DNA from: CAZXPG01 sp964643145
GTDB lineage: Bacteria > Pseudomonadota > Alphaproteobacteria > Rickettsiales > Arcanibacteraceae
Length of the DNA stretch: 6,767 bases
NCBI GenBank assembly: GCA_964643145.1
Contig: CAZXPG010000072.1
Coordinates: 1-6,767 of the forward strand
Direction of reading: 5' to 3'
How positions within the stretch are numbered: the first letter of the stretch is position 1; each line of letters opens with the position of its first letter. The notes under the pieces were generated by a model. That model was given only the letters and a program-made list of their open reading frames with translations. It was not told the DNA's origin and did no database searches. The translations under genes were made by a program, and so were the position numbers. Shown here in pieces: positions 1 to 6,581 of the stretch.

Positions 1-158
1 AGTAAGGGGGCAGCCTCCTCTCTCAAGGGGGGAGTAAGGGGGCAGCCTCCTCTCTGAAGGGGGAGTAAGGGGGCAGCCTCCTCTCTCAAGGGGGGAGTAA
101 GGGGGCAGCCTCCTCTCTCAAGGGGGAGTAAGGGGGGCAGCCTCCTCTCTCAAGGGGG
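1..158. repeat. Tandem array of five 31-32 bp G-rich units
   Basis: Five head-to-tail units start at 1, 33, 64, 96 and 127, with lengths 32, 31, 32, 31 and 32. Each is AGTAA, a run of 5-6 G, the 16-mer CAGCCTCCTCTCTCAA, and a second run of 5-6 G. The units differ only in G-run length and one C-to-G change at 56. The alternating 32/31 pattern suggests that a 63-bp dimer (units 1+2 and 3+4) was itself duplicated. A diverged partial copy (AGGGTAGGCGCAGC) follows at 159-172. Unit 1 begins at base 1, so the array probably extends outside the window. Read on the minus strand, each unit can fold into an imperfect CUCCCCCC/GAGAGGAG hairpin with a UUGA loop and two C-A mismatches, a weaker version of the adjacent terminator stem. 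There is no coding potential and there are no spacers. Confidence 0.95.
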
Positions 159-173
159 AGGGTAGGCGCAGCT

Positions 174-202
174 AAAAATCCCTCCCCCTTGAGGGGGGAG
201 GG
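174..202 (-). terminator. Rho-independent terminator after the DUF2795 gene
   Basis: A perfect 9-bp GC-rich stem pairs CCCTCCCCC (180-188) with GGGGGAGGG (194-202) around a 5-nt loop. Read on the minus strand, the stem is followed after one A by five T (complement of A174-178). It lies 16-44 nt downstream of the TAG stop of the DUF2795 gene, in the right orientation. On the plus strand no T-tract follows, so it should act in one direction only. The stem is built from the same motif as the tandem repeat beyond it. Confidence 0.8.
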
Positions 203-213
203 TAGGGTGGGGG
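193..213 (+). other. Canonical G-quadruplex motif
   Basis: The plus strand carries four G-tracts with very short loops: GGGGGG (193-198), A, GGG (200-202), TA, GGG (205-207), T, GGGGG (209-213). Loops of 1, 2 and 1 nt are the pattern expected for a stable parallel quadruplex. The G-rich strand is the template for the minus-strand DUF2795 gene, so the transcript would be C-rich and the quadruplex could form only in DNA. It overlaps the right arm of the terminator stem, so the two structures compete. Confidence 0.75.
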
Positions 214-217
214 TGTA

Positions 218-430
218 CTAGCTTGCGGCGCGTTTTTCTTCCCCGAAAGCCTGTTCCACCTCGGCCATATTCTGGAATTCTTGATCCTGTAAATTACGGA
301 TAGCCTGAATCACCTCCTCAGAGGCGTTGTTATTTTGTGCCTGCCGCACCAGTTCGTTCACACGTGCAGGGAAATCAATGCCTTTCAACGCTTGTGAAAT
401 GCTTACCGCAGAAATAGGGGTTCTCACCAT
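218..430 (-). CDS. DUF2795 domain protein, 70 aa
   Basis: A small soluble protein of unknown function that matches my recollection of the DUF2795 family. An N-terminal ALKGIDFPA segment (residues 14-22) is followed by a helical LVRQAQNNNA stretch (27-36), then EVIQAI and a LQDQEF...MAEV...FGE block (47-64), the usual order in these 60-90 residue proteins. No signal peptide or membrane segment is visible, and the last residues are basic and alanine-rich (EEKRAAS). The ATG at 430 is supported by AAAGGAG seven bases upstream. The gene lies 114 bp beyond the end of ppdK with a hairpin between them, so it may be its own transcription unit or a poorly expressed operon tail; it ends at a clear terminator. 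Family members often occur alone or beside stress genes, but nothing here assigns a role. Confidence is high that it is a gene and fairly high for the family. Confidence 0.88.
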   Translation of the reverse strand: MVRTPISAVSISQALKGIDFPARVNELVRQAQNNNASEEVIQAIRNLQDQEFQNMAEVEQAFGEEKRAAS

Positions 431-437
431 TATTATT

Positions 438-444
438 CTCCTTT
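438..444 (-). promoter_or_regulatory. Strong ribosome binding site of the DUF2795 gene
   Basis: The minus strand reads AAAGGAG, with seven bases (AATAATA, 431-437) before the ATG. This is the only near-consensus Shine-Dalgarno sequence with good spacing in the window, and it fixes the start of the DUF2795 gene. Confidence 0.85.
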
Positions 445-452
445 CATAGCTA

Positions 453-481
453 ATATTAAACGAAAGTAGAGTAAATACGAA
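453..481 (-). promoter_or_regulatory. Weak candidate promoter for the DUF2795 gene
   Basis: On the minus strand TTCGTA (481-476) and TAATAT (458-453) are separated by 17 bp. They match the sigma-70 -35 and -10 consensus at about 3/6 and 4/6 positions. The surrounding DNA is AT-rich, and a start a few bases downstream would give a leader of about 20 nt with the strong ribosome binding site. The match is poor enough to be chance. Confidence 0.22.
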
Positions 482-501
482 GAGTGATAAAGTTTCGATA
501 G

Positions 502-538
502 TGCCCTCACCATAGGTTCTTAAGGAATGGTGAGGGCA
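502..538 (-). terminator. 12-bp perfect hairpin after ppdK, terminator-like but without a T-tract
   Basis: TGCCCTCACCAT (502-513) pairs exactly with ATGGTGAGGGCA (527-538) around a 13-nt loop containing CTTAAG. It lies 7 nt past the ppdK stop codon. Neither strand has a run of T after the stem, so a standard Rho-independent terminator is not supported. It may pause or partly terminate transcription, or protect the 3' end of the operon mRNA while allowing some read-through into the DUF2795 gene. The dyad is certain; the function is inferred. Confidence 0.6.
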
Positions 539-544
539 AGCGGT

Positions 545-3244
545 TTATGCTACTTTCTGCTTGTGTTTCGCCGCATAGACCAGTGCAGCCTGCGCCGCAG
601 CCAGTCGAGCAATGGGCACACGGTAGGGCGAGCAGGAGACATAGCTTAACCCTAGGCTTTGGCAGAAATGGATGGAAGCCGGGTGGCCGCCATGTTCGCC
701 GCAAATCCCCATTTTAATATCAGGGCGTGTTTTACGACCACGTTCCGCTGCTAAGGCAATCAGTTCGCCTACGCCTTCTTCATCCAGCCGCACAAATGGG
801 TCTTGTTCCAATATGCCTTTATCCTTATAGGTTTGCAGGAAGGAAGCAGAATCGTCGCGGGAAATACCGAAAGTCGTTTGTGTCAGGTCGTTGGTACCAA
901 AGCTAAAGAATGCTCCCACTTCCGCAATCTCACTGGCTTTCAGAGCGGCGCGCGGCAGTTCAATCATGGTGCCTACCAGATAATCAAGCGTGGCATTATG
1001 TTGGGCAAATACTTCTTTCGCTACCCGGTCAATCGCCTCTTTCAGGATAGCCAGCTCTTTTTTGCTCATCACCAGCGGAATCATGATTTCCGGCACCACT
1101 TTCTCTGCTGCCTTTTTATTCACCTCAATTGCCGCTTCAAAAATAGCGCGTGCCTGCATCTCGTAAATTTCAGGGTAAGAGATACCTAAGCGGCAACCAC
1201 GGTGGCCCAGCATCGGGTTTGATTCTTTCAGTTGCGCTGCCCGGTACTGGATATCCTCAACCGACAAACCCGTTGCTTTTGCCACTTCCTGCATCTCTTC
1301 ATTGCTGTGCGGCAGGAATTCATGCAGTGGCGGGTCAAGCAGGCGGATGGTCACCGGCAAGCCAGACATGATGGTGAAAAGTTCAACAAAATCGCTACGC
1401 TGCATGGGGAGCAGTTTAGCCAGTGCCGCTTTGCGCCCCTGTTCGTTGTCGGCCAGAATCATTTCGCGCATAGATACAATACGTGCTGTATCGAAGAACA
1501 TATGCTCCGTCCGGCACAGGCCAATCCCTTCTGCGCCAAACTTGCGTGCCGTGGCGGCATCCAGTGGCGTTTCGGCATTGGTACGGATTTTAAGCTGGCG
1601 CACTTCATCAGCCCAAGCCATGATTTCAGCAAAATCATCGGAAAGCTTCGGCTGAATAGTGGGCACTTCGCCTAGTATCACTTCACCGGTAGAGCCGTTA
1701 ATAGTGATAATGTCGCCCGCTTTCACGGTGATGGAACCGGCAGTGAAATATTGTCCGGCATAATCAATGCGCAGCACACCAGCACCCGATACACACGGCT
1801 TACCCATGCCACGTGCCACTACAGCCGCGTGCGACGTCATGCCGCCACGGCTGGTTAAAATGCCTTCGGCGGCGTGCATTCCGTGAATATCTTCCGGGCT
1901 TGTTTCAATACGCACCAGAATCACTTTCTGCTTGGCGGCAGCCTGTTGCTCCGCTTCTTCCGCAGAGAACACCACCCGGCCCGATGCTGCCCCAGGGGAG
2001 GCGGGCAGGCCACGGTCAATGATGATACATTCCGCCGTCGGGTCAAGTGTTGGGTGGAGAAGCTGGTCAAGGGAAGCCGGGTCAATACGCCCAATTGCTT
2101 CTTCCTTGCGGATCAATCCTTCTTTCACCATATCGACAGCAATTTTAATGGCAGCAGAAGCCGTGCGCTTACCAGAACGGGTCTGGAGAATCCATAATTT
2201 ACGGTTCTGCACGGTGAATTCAATATCCTGCATATCGCGGTAATGGCCTTCCAGCCGCTTATAGATTTTCACCAGTTCGGCATAAACATCAGGCAGTGCT
2301 TCTTCCATGGAAGGTAGTTTGGAACCGCTGCGCTCCTTGCCCTTAATCGTGATAGATTGTGGCGTGCGGATACCGGCTACCACATCCTCACCCTGGGCGT
2401 TAATCAAATATTCACCGTAGAACATATTTTCGCCAGTGGATGGGTCACGCGTGAAAGCTACACCGGTGGCGCAATCTTCGCCCATATTACCAAACACCAT
2501 CGACTGCACATTCACCGCCGTGCCCCAGCTTGCCGGAATATCATGCAGCTTGCGGTAGGTATTGGCACGCGGGTTCATCCAGGAGTTAAATACAGCGGAA
2601 ATAGCTCCCCAGAGTTGCTCTTGCACATCTTCTGGGAATGGACGGCCAGATTCTTCCTGTACCTTATCCTTAAATTCCTGTACCAACTCTTTCAAATCAT
2701 CGGCAGTCAAACCCGTATCCAGCTCAACGTTACGGCTGCGTTTTTTCAGTTCCAGCATTTCCTCAAAATGGTAATGGTCAATCCCCAGCACCACATCGGA
2801 ATACATCTGGATAAAGCGGCGGTAGCTGTCATAGGCAAAACGTTCGTTGTTGCTTTTTGCGGCAAGCCCTTTCACCGTGTCGGCATTCAAACCCAGGTTC
2901 AGCACCGTGTCCATCATCCCCGGCATGGAAGCGCGGGCACCGGAACGCACCGATACCAACAGTGGATTAGCGGCGTTGCCAAATTCAGCCCCCAGGTGCT
3001 TTTCGATGACCTGTAAGGCGGATTTTACCTGCTCGTGCAAGCCTTCCGGCATTGCTTTGCCATTATCATAATAGGCGGTGCATACCTCGGTGCTGATGGT
3101 GAAGCCAGGAGGCACAGGCAGCCCAAGGGCGCACATTTCCGCCAGGTTTGCTCCTTTTCCTCCTAACAGGTTTTTCATATCGGCTCTGCCTTCAGCAGCA
3201 CCATCACCAAAATTATACACCCACTTGGCCATGTTGTTTTCCAT
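545..3244 (-). CDS. ppdK: Pyruvate, phosphate dikinase
   Basis: Catalyses the reversible conversion of pyruvate, ATP and phosphate to phosphoenolpyruvate, AMP and pyrophosphate in the cytosol, serving gluconeogenesis or pyrophosphate-linked glycolysis. At 899 aa it is full length. The N-terminal ATP-grasp domain (about 5-360) has SVRSGARASMPGMMDTVLN (98-116). The swivelling phosphohistidine domain (about 405-525) has GGMTSHAAVVARG (467-479) with catalytic His472. The C-terminal TIM barrel (about 540-895) has the pyruvate/PEP site: Arg578, Arg634, Glu762, Asn785 and Cys848 in GICGEHGG. These sit at a constant offset of 17 from the known Clostridium symbiosum residues. Thr470, two residues before the histidine, matches the threonine phosphorylated by the regulatory protein PDRP in plants; whether that happens here is unknown. 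The start overlaps the glyS stop (TAATG). The fifth codon (ATG at 3232, giving MAKWVY...) matches family N-termini better and may be the true start. PEP synthase is excluded by the domain pattern. Confidence 0.97.
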   Translation of the reverse strand: MENNMAKWVYNFGDGAAEGRADMKNLLGGKGANLAEMCALGLPVPPGFTISTEVCTAYYDNGKAMPEGLHEQVKSALQVIEKHLGAEFGNAANPLLVSVRSGARASMPGMMDTVLNLGLNADTVKGLAAKSNNERFAYDSYRRFIQMYSDVVLGIDHYHFEEMLELKKRSRNVELDTGLTADDLKELVQEFKDKVQEESGRPFPEDVQEQLWGAISAVFNSWMNPRANTYRKLHDIPASWGTAVNVQSMVFGNMGEDCATGVAFTRDPSTGENMFYGEYLINAQGEDVVAGIRTPQSITIKGKERSGSKLPSMEEALPDVYAELVKIYKRLEGHYRDMQDIEFTVQNRKLWILQTRSGKRTASAAIKIAVDMVKEGLIRKEEAIGRIDPASLDQLLHPTLDPTAECIIIDRGLPASPGAASGRVVFSAEEAEQQAAAKQKVILVRIETSPEDIHGMHAAEGILTSRGGMTSHAAVVARGMGKPCVSGAGVLRIDYAGQYFTAGSITVKAGDIITINGSTGEVILGEVPTIQPKLSDDFAEIMAWADEVRQLKIRTNAETPLDAATARKFGAEGIGLCRTEHMFFDTARIVSMREMILADNEQGRKAALAKLLPMQRSDFVELFTIMSGLPVTIRLLDPPLHEFLPHSNEEMQEVAKATGLSVEDIQYRAAQLKESNPMLGHRGCRLGISYPEIYEMQARAIFEAAIEVNKKAAEKVVPEIMIPLVMSKKELAILKEAIDRVAKEVFAQHNATLDYLVGTMIELPRAALKASEIAEVGAFFSFGTNDLTQTTFGISRDDSASFLQTYKDKGILEQDPFVRLDEEGVGELIALAAERGRKTRPDIKMGICGEHGGHPASIHFCQSLGLSYVSCSPYRVPIARLAAAQAALVYAAKHKQKVA

Positions 3245-3251
3245 TATCCTT
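3242..3251 (-). promoter_or_regulatory. TAATG stop-start overlap and AAGGA site at the glyS-ppdK junction
   Basis: The glyS stop TAA (3246-3244) and the first ppdK ATG (3244-3242) share one base, the usual arrangement for translational coupling. AAGGA (3251-3247) ends only 2 nt before this ATG, which is tight, and 14 nt before the alternative ATG at 3232, which is long. Spacing therefore does not decide between the two ppdK starts. Confidence 0.7.
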
Positions 3252-5301
3252 CAATTTTTTCAAAATTAGCTACACCATCCAGCAGGCTGCGCACTTCTGA
3301 GAGCAGCATTAGACGGTTGCAGCGGGTTTCGTGATCCTCACAATTGACGATGACATTGTCAAAAAAGGCGTTGATCGGTTCCTTCAGCACAGAAAGCGCC
3401 AGCATCGCCTCGCGGAACTGTTCGCCTTTCAGCGCCTGTTTCACATTAGCGCGGATACTTTCCAGGCTGTTATATAAGGCTTTTTCTTCATTTGTCTTTA
3501 GCTTGGCAATATCCGGCAGCTGGTTATAGCTTGCGCCGTCTTTCTTTTCCTCCAGGGAAACGATAGTGGTTGCACGCATATAGGCTGCCAGTATAGCCGT
3601 TCCTTCCTCAGACTCAAGAAAACTTTGCAGCGCATTAGCACGTTCAATCAAACGCGCCATATTATCTTCATTGCCGCCATCAAATACGGCATTAATCACA
3701 TCATGGCGGATATTCTCGCTTTTCAGCATTGCTTTAACACGGTCGGCAAAAAATTCAAGCAGTTCAGCCCGGTCTGCTTTATCAATATTAAACAGGGAAA
3801 CGCTTTCCGCCAGTACAGTTTTGAGGGGGATACGGATGTTGTTTTCACGTAAAATACGGATAATACCCAAGGCAGCACGGCGTAGGGCAAATGGGTCTTT
3901 GGAACCCGTCGGCTTCTCGCCAATCGCAAATAACCCCACCAGCGTGTCAATTTTATCCGCCAGTGCCACCGCCATACTGATCGGCTTGCTGGGCGGATGC
4001 GGGTCATTCTGGCTTAGCGGGCGGTAATGCTCAGCGATGGCTTCTGCCACCTCGTTATCTTCGCCGTCATGCGTAGCGTAGTACCCCCCCATAATACCCT
4101 GTAATTCAGGGAATTCCATCACCATTTCACTGACCAGATCAGTTTTGGCAAGGAGTGCCGCACGTGCTGCTTTGGTAAGATCAGCTCCTGGTATGTAGGA
4201 TGCGATAATTGTCGCCAGTTTTTCCAGCCGCTTGGCCTTATCCAGCACCGTGCCAAGCTTGGCGTGGAACACTACTTTTCCCAAAGTGGGCAGCCGCGAT
4301 TCTAGGCTTTTTTTCTGGTCTTGCTCGAAGAAGAAGCGGGCATCAGAAAGCCGTGCGCGCAGTACCCGTTCATTCCCGGCGATAATTTTCTTGCCGCCAT
4401 CAGTAGATTCCATATTAGCAATAGTAATGAAATAGGGGGCGAGCTGCGCATCATCTGCCATCACAGAGAAATATTTCTGATGGGTGCGCATGGAAACACT
4501 GAGCACTTCTTTGGGCACATGCATAAATTGTTCATCAATAGTGCCAAGCAGGGGAACAGGCCATTCGGTAAGCCCGGCAACCTCTTCAAGCAAGCCTGCA
4601 TCGGGTAGCACAGTATAATCACCGCGAGGCAAAAGCTTTTGCATAGTTGTTTCAATAATGCTCTTGCGTTCCTCTCTATCTAACATCACGAACGCCGCGC
4701 GCAGTTTTTCCGCATAATCAGCAAAATTGTTAACGGTAAAGCTGCTTTTAGCAAGAAAACGGTGGCCGTAAGACTGGTTATTGGCGGTTAAATGGCCGAA
4801 AGTAACAGGCAACACCTGCTGGTTAAACAAGCAAAGGACATTCTGAAGCGGGCGCACCCAGCGGATGGTGGATGTGCCCCATTTCATCGATTTTGGCCAG
4901 CTGATACTGCTTATCACCTGCTCAATTGCGGGAACCAGCAGGCTGGCAGTGGGCGCGCCTTTCTGCTCGATGCTGCTGAAATAAAAATCACCTTTATCGG
5001 TTGCACGCACTTCCAATTGGTCAAGTGTTAAGGAAACTGATTTCAGAAAGCCAGTAATCGCCGCTTCCGGTGCCCCTACTCTTGGGCCTTTCTTTTCGAC
5101 TATAGTGTCAGGCTGTTGCTCGGGGATACCCGTTGCAACCAGCGTCAGCCGGCGTGGTGTAACAAAACTCTCTACCTTCTCAAAAGAAATCTGCAATTCC
5201 TGCAAGCGTACACTCATCCGTTGCTTCAGCTCAGTCGCAGCGCCGGCCTGCATACGGGCGGGAATTTCTTCGGAGAATAGTTCAAGGAGCAGTTCAGCCA
5301 T
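3244..5301 (-). CDS. glyS: Glycine-tRNA ligase, beta subunit
   Basis: The larger subunit of the bacterial alpha2beta2 glycyl-tRNA synthetase. It recognises and binds tRNA-Gly, while the alpha subunit activates glycine. The 685-residue length is normal for the family. Visible family blocks are LLLELFSEEIPARMQ near the N-terminus (4-18), FGHLTANNQSYGHRF (168-182), SVSMRTHQKYF (268-278), ARLSDARFFFEQD (316-328), and an HD-like segment around KTDLVSEMVMEFPELQG (386-402). Further on are ADKIDTLVGLFAIGEKPTGS (448-467) and a C-terminal anticodon-binding region with FFDNVIVNCED (646-656). The ATG at 5301 gives MAELLLELFSEE, the family N-terminus, but no Shine-Dalgarno sequence precedes it. It starts 21 nt after panD and overlaps ppdK by one base. 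The partner glyQ lies just upstream with panD between them, so the two subunits are probably made from one mRNA. Confidence 0.98.
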   Translation of the reverse strand: MAELLLELFSEEIPARMQAGAATELKQRMSVRLQELQISFEKVESFVTPRRLTLVATGIPEQQPDTIVEKKGPRVGAPEAAITGFLKSVSLTLDQLEVRATDKGDFYFSSIEQKGAPTASLLVPAIEQVISSISWPKSMKWGTSTIRWVRPLQNVLCLFNQQVLPVTFGHLTANNQSYGHRFLAKSSFTVNNFADYAEKLRAAFVMLDREERKSIIETTMQKLLPRGDYTVLPDAGLLEEVAGLTEWPVPLLGTIDEQFMHVPKEVLSVSMRTHQKYFSVMADDAQLAPYFITIANMESTDGGKKIIAGNERVLRARLSDARFFFEQDQKKSLESRLPTLGKVVFHAKLGTVLDKAKRLEKLATIIASYIPGADLTKAARAALLAKTDLVSEMVMEFPELQGIMGGYYATHDGEDNEVAEAIAEHYRPLSQNDPHPPSKPISMAVALADKIDTLVGLFAIGEKPTGSKDPFALRRAALGIIRILRENNIRIPLKTVLAESVSLFNIDKADRAELLEFFADRVKAMLKSENIRHDVINAVFDGGNEDNMARLIERANALQSFLESEEGTAILAAYMRATTIVSLEEKKDGASYNQLPDIAKLKTNEEKALYNSLESIRANVKQALKGEQFREAMLALSVLKEPINAFFDNVIVNCEDHETRCNRLMLLSEVRSLLDGVANFEKIEG

Positions 5302-5311
5302 AGTGATAATA

Positions 5312-5715
5312 GTGTATAAAAGTTATAGAGGAACCGCAGACAATACGGGTGTTTTTTCCTTCACATGGTTTTTTTCATCCACCAGCACAACGGTGGGGCG
5401 GTGGATGGCAGCTTCTTCCTGGCTCATATGGGCATAGGCGCAAATAATCACCAGATCGCCAGGGCTAACCAGATGCGCTGCTGCGCCATTAATTTGTATC
5501 ATTCCTGAATGTTCAGGTGCTTCAATCACATAGGTGGTAAAACGCTTGCCGTTGCTGATATTATAAATATCCACCTGTTCATGCAGTAAAAATCCCGCCG
5601 CTTTAATTAAGGCCGCATCAATGGAGATCGAACCTTCATAATCAAGATCAGCCTGAGTAACGGTGGCGCGGTGTATTTTGGCTTTCAGTAAGGTAAGGAA
5701 CATCGTGGTGTATAA
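5312..5715 (-). repeat. 8-bp direct repeat TTATACAC bracketing panD
   Basis: The minus-strand octamer TTATACAC occurs at 5715-5708, between glyQ and panD, and again at 5319-5312, between panD and glyS. The copies sit 4 nt and 10 nt before the panD and glyS start codons. They could be the footprint of panD insertion into a former glyQ-glyS junction, a shared AT-rich signal near the starts, or chance. A third copy, in the opposite orientation, lies inside ppdK at 3213-3220, which weakens the case. Confidence 0.3.
5323..5703 (-). CDS. panD: Aspartate 1-decarboxylase proenzyme
   Basis: Converts L-aspartate to beta-alanine and CO2, the beta-alanine branch of pantothenate and coenzyme A synthesis. 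The 126-aa proenzyme cleaves itself between Gly24 and Ser25 (YEGS, 22-25), giving a beta chain and an alpha chain with an N-terminal pyruvoyl group. Counting from the chosen start puts the key residues at the E. coli positions: Lys9, His11, Ser25, Arg54, Thr57 and Tyr58, with NGAAAH at 72-77. The frame stays open 14 codons further upstream to 5745, but that would overlap the glyQ end and add a stretch foreign to the family, so MFLTLLKAKIHRA at 5703 is preferred. No clear Shine-Dalgarno sequence is seen; it begins 14 nt after the glyQ stop and probably relies on coupling. Its place between the two glycyl-tRNA synthetase genes is unusual. No panB or panC is in the window. Confidence 0.97.
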   Translation of the reverse strand: MFLTLLKAKIHRATVTQADLDYEGSISIDAALIKAAGFLLHEQVDIYNISNGKRFTTYVIEAPEHSGMIQINGAAAHLVSPGDLVIICAYAHMSQEEAAIHRPTVVLVDEKNHVKEKTPVLSAVPL

Positions 5716-5717
5716 TC

Positions 5718-6578
5718 TTAACGGTTTAACTGGCTTTCTACCCATCTATGGCAGCAACTGCGTGCTAAGGCACGTACACGGGCAATATAGGAGGCGCGTT
5801 CCGTCACACCAATCACCCCACGCGCATCCAGCAGGTTGAAATTATGGCTGGCCTTAATGCATTGATCATAGGCAGGCAAAGGAAGACCACGGGCAATCAG
5901 TGCGTTACATTCTTTCTCGGCATCGTTAAAATGCTGAAGTAACATGTCGGTATCAGCATATTCCAGGCAATAGGCGGAAAATTCCTGTTCATTCTGTAGG
6001 AATACATCGCCATAGCTCATGCCGGCCCCATTCCAATCAAGGTCATAGACATTCTCAATGCCTTGAATATACATTGCCAGCCGTTCTAGCCCATAGGTGA
6101 GCTCACCCGATACTGGGTCACACTCCACCCCGCCTACCTGCTGCATATAGGTAAATTGTGACACTTCCATGCCATCACACCAGACTTCCCACCCCAGCCC
6201 CCAGGCGCCAAGGGTTGGGCTTTCCCAGTCATCTTCAACAAAGCGTATATCATGTTCAAGTGGGTTAATCCCTATGGCGTGCAGGCTTTCCAGATAGAGA
6301 TCCTGGATGTTAGCAGGGGAGGGTTTTAAAATCACCTGGAACTGGTAATAATGCTGCAAACGGTTGGGGTTCTCGCCATAGCGTCCATCTTTTGGGCGGC
6401 GGGAAGGTTGAACATAGGCGGCATTCCAGTGCTTTGGCCCCAGGCAGCGTAACGTAGTGGCCGGATGAAACGTGCCTGCTCCTACTTCCATATCATAGGG
6501 TTGCAGCAGCACACAGCCCTTTTCCTCCCAAAAATGCTGAAGCGTCAGGATAATAGACTGAAAAGATGTATTCCGCAT
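5718..6578 (-). CDS. glyQ: Glycine-tRNA ligase, alpha subunit
   Basis: The catalytic subunit of alpha2beta2 glycyl-tRNA synthetase, a class II enzyme that forms glycyl-adenylate and charges tRNA-Gly together with GlyS. From the chosen start it has 286 residues, near the usual 290-300. Diagnostic stretches are SFQSIILTLQHFWEEKGC (5-22), LLQPYDMEVGAGTFHPAT (24-41), YVQPSRRPKDGRYGENPNR (55-73), the class II core FVEDDWESPTLGAWGLGWEV (113-132), GMEVSQFTYMQQVGG (136-150) and GELTYGLERLAMYIQG (158-173). The ATG at 6578 gives MRNTSFQSI, matching family N-termini. The frame is open a further 59 codons to 6755, but that part crosses palindromes and resembles no GlyQ extension I know, so it is taken as leader. 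Only a weak GAG lies before the ATG, inside a predicted hairpin. It is the first gene of the apparent glyQ-panD-glyS-ppdK operon. Confidence 0.97.
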   Translation of the reverse strand: MRNTSFQSIILTLQHFWEEKGCVLLQPYDMEVGAGTFHPATTLRCLGPKHWNAAYVQPSRRPKDGRYGENPNRLQHYYQFQVILKPSPANIQDLYLESLHAIGINPLEHDIRFVEDDWESPTLGAWGLGWEVWCDGMEVSQFTYMQQVGGVECDPVSGELTYGLERLAMYIQGIENVYDLDWNGAGMSYGDVFLQNEQEFSAYCLEYADTDMLLQHFNDAEKECNALIARGLPLPAYDQCIKASHNFNLLDARGVIGVTERASYIARVRALARSCCHRWVESQLNR

Positions 6579-6581
6579 ATA

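Noticed and set aside
1..158. CRISPR array
   Set aside because: The units are directly contiguous and almost identical over their full 31-32 bp. There are no unique spacers and no cas genes.
803..1675. Several plus-strand frames opposite the ppdK C-terminal domain
   Set aside because: They overlap one another and the conserved PEP-binding barrel of ppdK, and have no supporting ribosome binding sites or family similarity.
2357..3016. 219-codon open frame on the plus strand opposite ppdK
   Set aside because: It lies entirely antisense to the conserved ATP-grasp domain of ppdK, its translation resembles no family I know, and long antisense frames are common opposite biased coding sequence.
3671..4027. 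Plus-strand open frame and an overlapping minus-strand frame (3723-4007) within glyS
   Set aside because: Both are out-of-frame shadows of the well-conserved glyS coding sequence, with low-complexity or arginine/tryptophan-rich translations typical of such artefacts.
5704..5745. Longer panD start at 5745
   Set aside because: It would overlap the glyQ end and shift the Gly-Ser cleavage site and all catalytic residues by 14 from their conserved positions; the start at 5703 restores exact family numbering.
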